Part shown: positions 34,275 through 44,180 of the stretch, piece by piece
How the letters are laid out: every line of letters begins with the position of its first letter
Numbering within the stretch: position 1 is the stretch's first letter
Assembly: GCA_019418225.1 (NCBI GenBank)
Contig: DYCF01000009.1
Span: 62,001 to 126,000, forward strand
Reading direction: 5' to 3'
DNA from: Clostridiales bacterium
GTDB taxonomy: Bacteria > Bacillota > Clostridia > Lachnospirales > Cellulosilyticaceae
DNA length: 64,000 nucleotides
Notes under the pieces: model-generated
Seen by the model: only the letters and a program-made list of their open reading frames with translations
Told to the model about the DNA's origin: nothing
Databases searched by the model: none
Program-made: the position numbers and the translations under genes

Positions 34275-37200
34275 TTATAATACAGAGGTTATATACCTAA
34301 ATAGTAGTTCATGTCCTAAATCATTATAATGAAGTCCATCAACAGTTAAAAAATTTGTTCTTTTCGCTAACCAACTTAATTTTAAAGTACTTGAAGAAGC
34401 AAGCTGATTAACACCACTTTCATGATTCATATCATAACAACGTAAACATAGATATGCTGCTAAATCCTTTACTGCTTGAATAATGTCACCAAAAGTATTT
34501 TGAGCTTTATTATTGATGACTGTTGTGTCTGCAAATTTAGAATTTCTAGGTGGTGTAAGTAGTACAATTTCTGCTTCAGGGTATTTTTCATAAAGCTTAA
34601 GAATAAGATGTTTATAATAAGCTAAAAAGCTTGTGCTAGCTACACCACTTCCACTTCCAGTATCTACGGCGAGTGTATCTTCTACTGTACCAATAACTAA
34701 ATCAGTTTGACGATCATTAGTTCCTAGCATAATTGTAATGAGACTTACGTATTCTGGTAATGTGTCATATGCTTCATCAATCCATTTTCCCACAGCCCTA
34801 TTGTTTACATTAGTATAAGGTGCAATACTTGCACCACTTTTACCGTAATTATAAGTAATGCAGTTTGGGATCAGGTAGGATGCTAAGTCCATATATGCTA
34901 AAGATGCACCATCAGCAGCAGTTAAACTATCACCAATAGCTAACCATGATTTACCGTCTAGATTCATATATGGGCTTACTTGTCTTTGTACTCTAATATG
35001 TGGATAAACCCCCATACTTTTATTTGTTGTAAAATAAAGCGTATTAATTGTCTTGTTACCATTTAAAGTTGGTAGTGTTACGTTTAAATCTTCAACTTCT
35101 TCATCTAAACATGCGTAATAAATGTACGTTGGATTTTTTGCAAACCAATCACTAAATAAATTAATAATTTCTGCAGTAGATAAGTTTGCATTACTTTCAA
35201 CACCTAAATCTGTATTTCTTAAGCGAACCGTAATACAATACTGTTCAATGCCCACACCATATGGGATTGCTGCACCAATAGAGCGTATATTTTTGTCACC
35301 ATGTCCAGTACTTAAGGTATATCTAGAAAAACCTGGTGCTATTACATAACTTTCACTAGCTTTTTGAGGTAACATTGAATTATTAAAGCCATAATTTAGT
35401 TCGGGTTTTAAAAAGACAAAAGAGGATTTTTCACCAATTGTATATTTTTCTGTCCAGCTCGGTTCATAATCTAAAATCATATCACCTGTTATCAATAACT
35501 TTTTAATTCGTCTATGAAGTTTACCATCTCTTATATAATCAGAGACACCATTTAAACATCGGATTTCTTTATCAATAGTTGTTCTTTCATTATTTAAAAC
35601 AATATCAAATCCTAAGGCATCACTTCTTTTAATAGGGCTACCAGCAAACTTAATATCATTGATAAAGTTCTCATCATTTCCCAGTAGATTAGAATCATAA
35701 ATACCTAATATTTCATACGTAATATACTTACCAGCTGCAACATCTGCTTTGCTTATTCCAATCATAGGTTCACAAATACTTGCTGCAGTTAAATTACCAC
35801 CGCCTACCTTTACTGAGAGTTTTTGAATACCTGTTGTAGCCTGTAAGTTACTTAGAACTTGTTCACTATTTGTTGAATTAACATTATAGAGTGTTAAAGA
35901 GGGTACATTTGCTGAGATGCTATCAACACGAATTGTTACATAATAAGTGTCAGCATAGTGTCCAATGGTAAGGGGCAAAGCAACTTGTCGATTAGATTCT
36001 AAGTTATGGGTAATGACACCTAGTGACTTTTGTAATAATCCGTGTATCGCCTTGGAAGCTAACATATCATACATTCCTAAAGTCTGTTTATCACATATGA
36101 TATGTTTAGTTGTTACATAAGAAGGGAGGTTACCAGTTGCTACACCATAATAGGCAATATCCTCAATACGCTTAAATAAAATATCTTCTGCATAACTAGA
36201 AGTCGTACTCGCTGTAGTATTAACAACAGAAACCACATTAGTTTCATGTATTTGAGTAGTAGATGTTACCTTAATTTGAGCAGTAGGTGCTAAAGGGAGA
36301 TTAAAAAGGATCTGTTTACCTGGTAATGCAATTATTTCAATAAGTTCTAAAATGAGTTGTGTTGTATCCGTAACAGATGATAGGACACATTTAATGGCAT
36401 CTCCTTGTGAAAATATTTTTGTGCTATTGCCATAGGAAGCTACAATAAAATCATCATTATCATTAAGGAGTCTCATATCATAATTTTTATAAGAATTATT
36501 GTTATAAGAAAATTGAATAACGCCTGTACCACTTACTTTCTTTAAACGCAAACCAAGTGTATACATTCCTGTAAATGGTGTATAGCTCACTAAAGGAAAT
36601 TCTACATATTTTCCATTACCACTAAATGTCATTGAAACAACTTTTCCATGAATGCCATACGTACGGTCAACCATAGTAATAGGTACATTAACATTTCGTA
36701 TCCAATCCCAAGAGATAGTGGCGTATGATAAATCGCCATTTAATGCTAAATTCATAACACCCATAGGGAGATAATTAGGTTCAATTCCTTTATCGCCTAG
36801 TTTAATCGAATTTGTAAAATTAATCGTTTTAAGTGCAAATATCTGTTTAGAATCGTTACTTGCTTCATAGTTATTATATAAATTAAAATTGCAATATTTA
36901 TAGTTATAATCTTCTGTCAGTGGGAGAGCTGAATCAAAGTAACAACTATTTAATGTAATTGTGCAATTTGGATTCTCTTTTTCTAAATAAAAAAGTGCTT
37001 TAGAGGCATATGATAAATCACAATTATTAAAGCCAACATTATTTAATAATTTATCACCATAAATTTCCACACAATAATTGCAGTTTTTTGATCCAATAGC
37101 TACATTATTAAATTTCAAACTGTTAATACCATACGTTTTATCAGTTATATTTTTGGCAGTACTATTTATAATGACATTTTTTAGAATACAACCAAATGTA

Positions 37201-37904
37201 AAGACATTATTAAACTGATAGTAGATATCAAAGTCTGTTAATCCATAAGGGAGTTTTGTATTACTGTTAATTGCAGCATTATTAAACTTTAAAGTATCAA
37301 TATAGAAATTCTTAATTTGACTATCCCATACAGCACAAATATTGACAAAATTAGAACGAGAGTTATGAACAAAAGCTACACCATCGATGATAGAGTTATA
37401 ATGACAAAATATATTGATGCTACATTCGTTTTCTGTACCATACCAATCAAATGCAGCGCCTTGAAACTCCAATGTTCTATAAGAGCGATTATCATCCCAC
37501 CCTGTAGCATTTCTAAACATTCCCATGATTGTTAGCATGCTGCTAATCTTAATAATGCCTTTAGGCACATATAACTTAGCTTTACCAAAGAAATTTAGAA
37601 ACCTTTGAAAGTTAATGGTATCATCTGTAATACCATCCTGTTTACAGCCAAACCAAGTAGAGTAGAGCTCATTAGTATATAGGATATTTAAATATAAATT
37701 ATTGTAGGCAATACCAGAACCATTATCCGTATTAGAAACTATACGATAATGTGTGGCACCATCTGTAGCAGTATAATAGCCAGTTACTTTAATAACAGTA
37801 TTAAGGGATAAGTTATTTAAAGAAAGTAAATCTGATATGGTGTCTACACTAGCTACTGAAGATATTGATAAAGTTTGGGATTTCAAATCAATAGTATGAC
37901 TCAT
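34275..37904 (-). CDS. Large beta-helix protein with C-terminal SGNH hydrolase (tailspike-like)
   Basis: 1209 residues from ATG 37904, chosen because AAGGAGTGGATG lies just upstream. Residues about 85-400 look like a pectate-lyase-3 beta-helix: FGCKQDGITDDTINFQRFL is the head motif of phage tailspikes and similar depolymerases. The middle (about 400-960) is beta-rich with repeated carbohydrate-module-like segments. Residues about 980-1209 are an SGNH/GDSL hydrolase with IGDSLTAADG, IMLGTNDRQ and the final DGLHYNDLGH Asp-His pair. No signal peptide is visible. It is the only gene facing the other way in the polysaccharide block. It may deacetylate or cleave the local polysaccharide; phage origin is possible. 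Confidence 0.75.
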   Translation of the reverse strand: MSHTIDLKSQTLSISSVASVDTISDLLSLNNLSLNTVIKVTGYYTATDGATHYRIVSNTDNGSGIAYNNLYLNILYTNELYSTWFGCKQDGITDDTINFQRFLNFFGKAKLYVPKGIIKISSMLTIMGMFRNATGWDDNRSYRTLEFQGAAFDWYGTENECSINIFCHYNSIIDGVAFVHNSRSNFVNICAVWDSQIKNFYIDTLKFNNAAINSNTKLPYGLTDFDIYYQFNNVFTFGCILKNVIINSTAKNITDKTYGINSLKFNNVAIGSKNCNYCVEIYGDKLLNNVGFNNCDLSYASKALFYLEKENPNCTITLNSCYFDSALPLTEDYNYKYCNFNLYNNYEASNDSKQIFALKTINFTNSIKLGDKGIEPNYLPMGVMNLALNGDLSYATISWDWIRNVNVPITMVDRTYGIHGKVVSMTFSGNGKYVEFPLVSYTPFTGMYTLGLRLKKVSGTGVIQFSYNNNSYKNYDMRLLNDNDDFIVASYGNSTKIFSQGDAIKCVLSSVTDTTQLILELIEIIALPGKQILFNLPLAPTAQIKVTSTTQIHETNVVSVVNTTASTTSSYAEDILFKRIEDIAYYGVATGNLPSYVTTKHIICDKQTLGMYDMLASKAIHGLLQKSLGVITHNLESNRQVALPLTIGHYADTYYVTIRVDSISANVPSLTLYNVNSTNSEQVLSNLQATTGIQKLSVKVGGGNLTAASICEPMIGISKADVAAGKYITYEILGIYDSNLLGNDENFINDIKFAGSPIKRSDALGFDIVLNNERTTIDKEIRCLNGVSDYIRDGKLHRRIKKLLITGDMILDYEPSWTEKYTIGEKSSFVFLKPELNYGFNNSMLPQKASESYVIAPGFSRYTLSTGHGDKNIRSIGAAIPYGVGIEQYCITVRLRNTDLGVESNANLSTAEIINLFSDWFAKNPTYIYYACLDEEVEDLNVTLPTLNGNKTINTLYFTTNKSMGVYPHIRVQRQVSPYMNLDGKSWLAIGDSLTAADGASLAYMDLASYLIPNCITYNYGKSGASIAPYTNVNNRAVGKWIDEAYDTLPEYVSLITIMLGTNDRQTDLVIGTVEDTLAVDTGSGSGVASTSFLAYYKHLILKLYEKYPEAEIVLLTPPRNSKFADTTVINNKAQNTFGDIIQAVKDLAAYLCLRCYDMNHESGVNQLASSSTLKLSWLAKRTNFLTVDGLHYNDLGHELLFRYITSVL

Positions 37905-38022
37905 AAATTCATCCACTCCTTTACTATAATATATACACAAATGGACAAATTGGTTATCAGTCAAACGAAATCTTTTGAGTATATAAAGATAAATAACAAA
38001 TTGTTTATTGGAGGAATAGTAA

Positions 38023-38994
38023 ATGAAATTTAGTATAATTGTTCCTATATATAATGTTGAAAAATATCTTCCTACCTGTATAGAAAGTGTACTTACTCAA
38101 ACATACACTGAATTTGAACTTATTTTAGTAGATGATGGCTCTCCTGATAAATGTAATGAAATTTGTGATAAATATGCTATTAAAGATTCTAGAATTAAAG
38201 TAATTCATAAAATTAATAGAGGACTCCCAGCTGCTCGCAATAGTGGTTTATATATTGCTACAGGTGATTATGTTATGCATTTAGATGGTGATGACTTTTG
38301 GGATAAATATTATCTAGAAAATGCTTATGAAATATTAAAGCCCCAAAATGTCGATATATGTTTTGGGGATAGAGGGACTGATTATTATGACGATGGTAGA
38401 ACCAAAGAATTTATACTCTATGATATAAATCTTTTAAATAATAAACATGATATTATGACATACTTTTTAGATTATCAGCATAAAGCTCCTCATGCTGTTT
38501 TTCATAATATTTATAATCTGAAATTTATAAAAGAGCATAGTTTATATTTTACTGAAACTTTAACATGGTCTGAGGATGAAGATTATTTTTATACACTGCT
38601 ACAAAAGATCAATACCTTTACCTTTTGTAACTACAACTTTTATTTTTATAGGAAATCAAATCTTAATGCGATGACAAAAAATATTACAGCTAAAAATATC
38701 TTAAGCAAGATGTACGTACAAAAAAAATGGTTTGACTACTATAAACAATTATCTATTAATCCTGCCATTAGGCGTTTAGCTCTAGAACGATTTGCTAATA
38801 GATATATGGAACTCATACGTTTTATTAATAAGCTTCCAACTGAAGAGTGTAGACCGGTGATAGATTATATTAAGGAGAATAACTATATACTAGAATACGT
38901 TACAGGTTACAAAAAACAATTTATTAAACTTATTTATGACCTAGCTGGGTATCGTACAGGAAACAAACTTTTAAATGCCATAAAACCATGTTGA
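38023..38994 (+). CDS. Glycosyltransferase, GT2 family
   Basis: 323 residues, GGAGG 9 bp before the ATG. Motifs KFSIIVPIYNVEKYLPTCIE, VDDGSPDKC, NRGLPAARNSGL and HLDGDDFW (DxD-like) are clear. It stands alone between the divergent beta-helix gene and the convergent nucleotidyltransferase gene, separated from the main polysaccharide operon, so it has its own promoter in the 118-bp divergent gap. It could act on the polysaccharide or on another acceptor such as the lasso peptide; sequence does not decide. Confidence 0.87.
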   Translation: MKFSIIVPIYNVEKYLPTCIESVLTQTYTEFELILVDDGSPDKCNEICDKYAIKDSRIKVIHKINRGLPAARNSGLYIATGDYVMHLDGDDFWDKYYLENAYEILKPQNVDICFGDRGTDYYDDGRTKEFILYDINLLNNKHDIMTYFLDYQHKAPHAVFHNIYNLKFIKEHSLYFTETLTWSEDEDYFYTLLQKINTFTFCNYNFYFYRKSNLNAMTKNITAKNILSKMYVQKKWFDYYKQLSINPAIRRLALERFANRYMELIRFINKLPTEECRPVIDYIKENNYILEYVTGYKKQFIKLIYDLAGYRTGNKLLNAIKPC

Positions 38995-39018
38995 TATATA
39001 GAGAAATAGAATGCCATA

Positions 39019-40242
39019 CTATTTTGATAATTTTAACATTTTAAGCATGCACGTTCGTTTATACATGCTATACTTTGTAAAGATTAATGCTTCAATCTTT
39101 GTAAAAAATCGTTGGTCTTTTCTGACTAATAAATAATATAGATGTTGAAACCATGCTACAACTACTAAATATGGTTTTTTTTCTAAATAGGAATACTTCA
39201 TCTTAAGCTTATTGTATTTAGGAAAAAACATTTGCCACATGGAAGTGGGGTAGGATGTATTAGGCCCTTTCACATTGGTAAATGTAGCAGCCAAACTACG
39301 GTAATATGTGGCCATCCCAAACACACCACTTTGAAAGATATCATTTATAAATAAGTTTATTTTAGTTTTAGGATATTGGGGTAAATTAACTAATGCAGTA
39401 GGGGGGTCATAGCTAAAAAAGATTTGACAAACAGCTATTTGCATAGCAAAAAACTCATATAGGCCAATGTCTTTTAATTGTTGAGTCAAGTACGTCCAGT
39501 TAAATTTATCACCATATTTTTTTAGTAGTAAATAAAAATCACAAAGCTGTCTTAAACCAAAACCAGCATAGTTTAAATGTTTAGCCATATGCATACAGAG
39601 ATAAATTAAATGATCATTAAACGAAAGGGTAAGAACAGCGCTATTATTAGTATTTGCCACCATTGCATGTTCCCAAACTTGTTCTTCAAATGCAATCGCA
39701 GCAGGAATATTAAAAGAGCGATGATTGGTCAGTGCCCAGTGTACCTCAATGCACATATACTGTGGATGTGAAAAGACTACATGATAAGCATGTGTATCTT
39801 GAACTTCTTGATAACCTTGATTTTCTAAAAGTTGTTTTACTTTATCTAAATCTTCTTTATGTATTAAGATATCGGCATCTCCCATAAGTCTAAGGTCTGG
39901 TCTAGGATAAAGATTTCTTAGAACTACTCCCTTAAGGGGTAGAACAGGAATACCCTGACTTTCAAACTCACCTAAAATATAGTTCACTTGCTTTATATAT
40001 TCTTTTTGATAGCAACTTCGCATAATCGTTTCCTGTGTCCATTTCTTGATTAAATCAGGTGCTATCTCCTGTAACATTTTTAAGTTATCTAAAGCTGAAA
40101 AAATAAGCGTTTGGATTTGATGTTTACATCCTTGTGTATATAAGTAATCAAGCTTATCAGCATTAGGTTTTAAGAGATTAATCTTTTCACTTTGTGTAGC
40201 TGCTAATACATATTGAACTAATAATCTTTCATTAGGGCTCAT
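39019..40242 (-). CDS. Nucleotidyltransferase family protein (NTP_transf_5 type)
   Basis: 407 residues. Nucleotidyltransferase core at about 95-160: LPLKGVVLRNLYPRPDLRLM then GDADILIHKEDL with the DxD metal ligands, followed by an all-helical C-terminal region. Proteins of this type are recurrent in Firmicute lasso-peptide loci; in the pseudomycoidin cluster the corresponding protein (PsmN) adds a hexose to the phosphate put on by the kinase, as I recall the literature. Here it lies between the polysaccharide genes and module 2, with two HprK-like kinases in the window, so the same role is plausible. First in transcription is the ATG at 40242; 39-kb end converges with a GT2 gene. Confidence 0.75.
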   Translation of the reverse strand: MSPNERLLVQYVLAATQSEKINLLKPNADKLDYLYTQGCKHQIQTLIFSALDNLKMLQEIAPDLIKKWTQETIMRSCYQKEYIKQVNYILGEFESQGIPVLPLKGVVLRNLYPRPDLRLMGDADILIHKEDLDKVKQLLENQGYQEVQDTHAYHVVFSHPQYMCIEVHWALTNHRSFNIPAAIAFEEQVWEHAMVANTNNSAVLTLSFNDHLIYLCMHMAKHLNYAGFGLRQLCDFYLLLKKYGDKFNWTYLTQQLKDIGLYEFFAMQIAVCQIFFSYDPPTALVNLPQYPKTKINLFINDIFQSGVFGMATYYRSLAATFTNVKGPNTSYPTSMWQMFFPKYNKLKMKYSYLEKKPYLVVVAWFQHLYYLLVRKDQRFFTKIEALIFTKYSMYKRTCMLKMLKLSK

Positions 40243-40268
40243 AGTCTCCTCCTTGAAAATATATTTAC

Positions 40269-41183
40269 TTAATGCTTTAAGATAATTAAACTTACTTCGG
40301 GATTATTAAAAATTCTATAAGGAAATGAGTTTCCACCTAATCCACGATTAATTAACAATGTTAACTGATTGTACTTAAAAATGCCATTATCATACTTTGG
40401 AAAGAAACCTTGACCTGTTGCAAAGAGACCTCCTAAAAAAGGGAGACGAATTTGCCCACCATGTGTATGCCCACACAATGCCAAATCAATAGGAAATTCA
40501 CTATAGATTTGGATATATTCTGGACGATGACATAGTAAGATTGTATAGGCCTGCTTATCTTTTATAGTCCCAATAGTTTGTTCTAGTAGTATCTTATTTC
40601 GATCCGCTATAGGGTATTTAAATATCTTATTAGGTAGAGAAAAAGCAATAGGATCTGGAAGACCTACTAAATTAATAACATCATCTTGCGTACTTTTCAG
40701 TGTAATAACCTTATTATTCATTGTTATAACACCTATTTCATCTAATTTCTTAAAAAAGTCTTGTTTTTCATTATCATAGAGCAGTATTGCCTCATGATTT
40801 CCATAAATATAATAAGTAGGTGCAATTGCTACTAATCCTTTCATTAATTCAAAGCAAGGGCCTTCCAGCTTTGTACGACCATCCACTAAGTCTCCTGTAA
40901 ACACTATAATATCCGGTTGTAAATGCTTGACCTTCTTAAGAAGATTTACTTGATTACTTCCAAAAGTTTTACTGTGTAAGTCTGAAAGTTGTACAATACG
41001 ATAGCCCGAAAAAGAATCTGATATTTTATCAGATTGAATTATATATTGCGTAATATCTATATGATTATTACCATAATAAAGCAAACACTTTAAACCTATT
41101 ATCAGATAGAGGCTAATTGTTATAACCAATATCACACGATAAAGAAATTGATAAAACTTTATTATAACTTTTAACCATGTCAT
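40269..41183 (-). CDS. Membrane-anchored metallophosphoesterase (YkuE-like)
   Basis: 304 residues. One N-terminal transmembrane helix (about 14-33), then the calcineurin-like phosphoesterase domain with all metal motifs: QLSDLHSKTFG (D-x-H), VFTGDLVDGR (GD), YGNHE (GNHE), LLCHRP and LCGHTHGGQIRLP (GHTH). The active site would face outward. It follows the acyltransferase gene and precedes the nucleotidyltransferase gene on the same strand. Substrate unknown; lipid-linked phosphates or phosphorylated peptide are possible guesses from context. Confidence 0.87.
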   Translation of the reverse strand: MTWLKVIIKFYQFLYRVILVITISLYLIIGLKCLLYYGNNHIDITQYIIQSDKISDSFSGYRIVQLSDLHSKTFGSNQVNLLKKVKHLQPDIIVFTGDLVDGRTKLEGPCFELMKGLVAIAPTYYIYGNHEAILLYDNEKQDFFKKLDEIGVITMNNKVITLKSTQDDVINLVGLPDPIAFSLPNKIFKYPIADRNKILLEQTIGTIKDKQAYTILLCHRPEYIQIYSEFPIDLALCGHTHGGQIRLPFLGGLFATGQGFFPKYDNGIFKYNQLTLLINRGLGGNSFPYRIFNNPEVSLIILKH

Positions 41184-41264
41184 AATGACCTCCTAAAGTA
41201 ATAAGTAGTCTACATGCTAGACTAGTAATATATATGTCCAATACTAATTTGTTATGATAAGCAT

Positions 41265-42332
41265 CTAACGCACAGAATGAATATGTATAAATCTTAATGC
41301 TTGAAACTTATATATTAACTTATTTAATAATAATGATCCAATATAGGAAAGTATAAAAATAATTAATGAGAGTAGTGGAATATATATTATTACATTTATT
41401 GAAATATGAAGGATATTATTTAAGGTTTGATCAATTAACATGAGTATTCCTGCGTGAAGTATATATATATTAAATGTATGCTTTGTAAACCTATGTATTT
41501 TGCTTCTTTTAGAAGGTAGATTTAAAAAAAACAAATAAAGACTTAGTGAACTAACTATCATAAATGGCGAAAGATTATCATAAAACATAAGACTTTTGTT
41601 GATATCAGAAAACGTATGATGAATTACAATAAAGTATGTCATTATAGTGGCTAGTATAGAAGCGATAAGATACGTTGAAAGAAATAGCCACTTTGCTCTA
41701 AAATAATCCTTATAATAATGTATAGAATGTCCTAATATAAAGTAACCTAAATAATTTATAAAGCGAATAGGCCAAATACTGCGATTATAAGGCTCAATAA
41801 ATATAGCCATAATGAGAAGCATAATACCTATAATAAAGAACCATTTTTCCCCTAATCGCTCTTTTAATTTAATAAGTAAAGGTACCGCTAAGTACAACCC
41901 TATTAACATGTACATATACCAAAGGTGATAAAAAGGGGAGGCAAATAGAATTTTTATAGGCAACCAATTATACGCTGTAGACGATATGGTATTGCCTAGA
42001 TGATCTTTTATAACTTGTAGTACTAAAGAAAAATAGTAATAGATAATAGCGGCTATCAGAGTCGGTAAAATAATCTTAGTAAATGTTTTCTTGTAGAAAT
42101 AAGAGAAATTTTTGTTTTTATTTTGAGTTAATATAAAAGCCCCACTTAAAAGAACAAATATAGGTACTGCCGTCTGGACAAAACCTTTAATACCACTACA
42201 AATCAAGAAGTCTATAGAATGATACGGTTGCTCAAAACTTATTACTAGTGGTCGTACTATTACATGAATAATAATTACAAATAATGCGGCTATAATGCGT
42301 AACAAATCCAAATTATACTCTCTTTCTTTCAT
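41265..42332 (-). CDS. Integral membrane acyltransferase, acyltransferase-3 family
   Basis: 355 residues with about ten transmembrane helices. The start EREYNLDLLRIIAALFVIIIH contains the family signature R-x10-H (catalytic His in the first helix), and PLWYMYMLIGLYL-type text in the middle (YHLWYMYMLIGLYL) is also typical. Such enzymes O-acetylate extracellular sugars of polysaccharides and wall polymers, using an acyl donor from inside. Likely a decorating enzyme for the adjacent exopolysaccharide. Same strand as the phosphoesterase, 81 bp upstream. Confidence 0.88.
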   Translation of the reverse strand: MKEREYNLDLLRIIAALFVIIIHVIVRPLVISFEQPYHSIDFLICSGIKGFVQTAVPIFVLLSGAFILTQNKNKNFSYFYKKTFTKIILPTLIAAIIYYYFSLVLQVIKDHLGNTISSTAYNWLPIKILFASPFYHLWYMYMLIGLYLAVPLLIKLKERLGEKWFFIIGIMLLIMAIFIEPYNRSIWPIRFINYLGYFILGHSIHYYKDYFRAKWLFLSTYLIASILATIMTYFIVIHHTFSDINKSLMFYDNLSPFMIVSSLSLYLFFLNLPSKRSKIHRFTKHTFNIYILHAGILMLIDQTLNNILHISINVIIYIPLLSLIIFILSYIGSLLLNKLIYKFQALRFIHIHSVR

Positions 42333-42367
42333 GTATTACCAATCCCTTCCTATTAGATAATATTGAG

Positions 42368-44053
42368 TTAGATAATATTAAGATTTTTATTTTCAATGAT
42401 ATGGCCATTTGTTATTTCATACACATGATCGCAAATATCAAGTGCCGCATGACGATGTGTAATAATGATGCAAGTAGGACAGCTTTCCCAGTTTTTTAGA
42501 TGTTTTAATATCGTTCGTTCTGTTGTCGCATCTAGAGCAGAAGTTGCTTCATCTAATATTAGGATTGGTTTTTTACAGAGCAAAGCTCTTGCAATGGCTA
42601 TGCGTTGCGCTTGTCCTTCTGATAAACCTTTATTTTTTTCACCAACTGATGTTTTTAATCCTTCTTTTAGGGAATTAATAAACGGCCATGCAGCAGCTAA
42701 AACGGCTGCTTCTTTAATTTGTTCAAAACTTGCATGTGCATTACCGTAGGTTATATTTTCTTCAATAGTTCCTGAGAAAAGTGTATTGCCTTGAGGCACA
42801 TAACTCATTAGATGGCGATGTGACGTCATAAGCTTCATTGTCTGTTCCTGCATTTCAAAAGTAATTTCTCCTTGTAATGGAGTTAATAACGCAAGGAGCA
42901 GTCGAATTAACGTCGTTTTGCCTGAACCTGACTGTCCCATAAGTCCAATAATTTCGCCTGCTTTAATTTCTAAATTAATATCTTCTAAAACAAGTTGGTT
43001 CATTATATATGCAAAATTAACCTTATTAAATCTTAGTCCCTTAAATCCCAAATACTCAAAATGATTCATTTCAGTAGGTAATCCTAATGGTTCTTCTGAT
43101 ATTTGTTCTATTTCTATTAGTCGATCGACTGAAACTAATCCTTGTATGATACTTGTAAGACTTCCTGCTAAATTTGAAAGTGGTGTTTGCACATTACGAT
43201 AGAGCTGTAATAAGGCAGCCAATGTGCCAAAGCTTAACTTATGACATGCTAATTCATAAGCAGTGAAACTAAAAATAAAAAAATATGTAAGGGTAGAGCC
43301 AATGCTTAATAATGTATCAGCTTTGATATTTAATTTACACGTATGTAAATTTAAATTAAATCTTTTTTCTTGTAAAATATCAAAATCCATCATGCTCATT
43401 CTTTCATGACAAAAACTTTTTACAATACTTATGTTTTGTAAATTTTCTTGCATAAAAGCATTATATTTAATTTCTTGTTCTTGAGTTTCATGATAAGTTT
43501 GTCGCATCTTTTTTCGGATAAATAAGCTGTGGAGTGCAAAGATTGGAGATATTAGAAGTGTTATTAATGCAATTGTAGGTTCCAAATTTAATAAGGTAAC
43601 AAAAGAAATTAGAAATGTTACGGATAAAGTGATTAAACTAGGAAAGACATCACATATTAAAGTAGTTACTTTAGCGGCATCATTTCCAATATGCCCTAAT
43701 AAATTCATACTATGATAAGAGATTTGTGCTTGCCAGTTACTATGCAATAAATGATTAAACAACTTTTTCTGAATATCATTAAGTAGCTTTGTAACAGCAA
43801 AAGTATGTTGATATTTTACCAGTGCACGCAATAGCAATTGGAGCATAAAAATAACTGCTAAAATTTTAATCCATTTAAAAACTAACACTATATTTCCATT
43901 AGTTGCTGCATCAATTAATGATTTAGAGATTAACGCAAGATAAATAGAGATACCTGATAAGACCATATTCATTAACGTATTTACTACTAACAACCACTTA
44001 ATAGGGTTAGCTTTTTGGATAAGCCATTTAAACTGCATTATCAATTTTTTCAT
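42368..44053 (-). CDS. ABC exporter, lasso-peptide module 2 (D protein)
   Basis: 561 residues, half-transporter. Membrane domain about 15-310; nucleotide-binding domain about 330-555 with Walker A GQSGSGKTT, signature LSEGQAQR and Walker B LILDEATSALD. It shares unusual stretches with the module 1 exporter (SYVPQGNTLFSGTI; ALLTPLQGEI versus ALVTPLSGEI), so the two are paralogues from one duplication. Divergent from the YfhO-cyclase-precursor operon. It probably exports the A2/A3/A4 products. Confidence 0.85.
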   Translation of the reverse strand: MKKLIMQFKWLIQKANPIKWLLVVNTLMNMVLSGISIYLALISKSLIDAATNGNIVLVFKWIKILAVIFMLQLLLRALVKYQHTFAVTKLLNDIQKKLFNHLLHSNWQAQISYHSMNLLGHIGNDAAKVTTLICDVFPSLITLSVTFLISFVTLLNLEPTIALITLLISPIFALHSLFIRKKMRQTYHETQEQEIKYNAFMQENLQNISIVKSFCHERMSMMDFDILQEKRFNLNLHTCKLNIKADTLLSIGSTLTYFFIFSFTAYELACHKLSFGTLAALLQLYRNVQTPLSNLAGSLTSIIQGLVSVDRLIEIEQISEEPLGLPTEMNHFEYLGFKGLRFNKVNFAYIMNQLVLEDINLEIKAGEIIGLMGQSGSGKTTLIRLLLALLTPLQGEITFEMQEQTMKLMTSHRHLMSYVPQGNTLFSGTIEENITYGNAHASFEQIKEAAVLAAAWPFINSLKEGLKTSVGEKNKGLSEGQAQRIAIARALLCKKPILILDEATSALDATTERTILKHLKNWESCPTCIIITHRHAALDICDHVYEITNGHIIENKNLNII

Positions 44054-44180
44054 TGGTATAGTCCTCCTTTAACAACTTCTTAGTATATATATGCCTGTCA
44101 TTAAATTTTTAAAACATAAAACTTCATGGTATATATTAAGGCCAGCTTGCTATACATATATTAAGACAAGGAGGGGGAGT

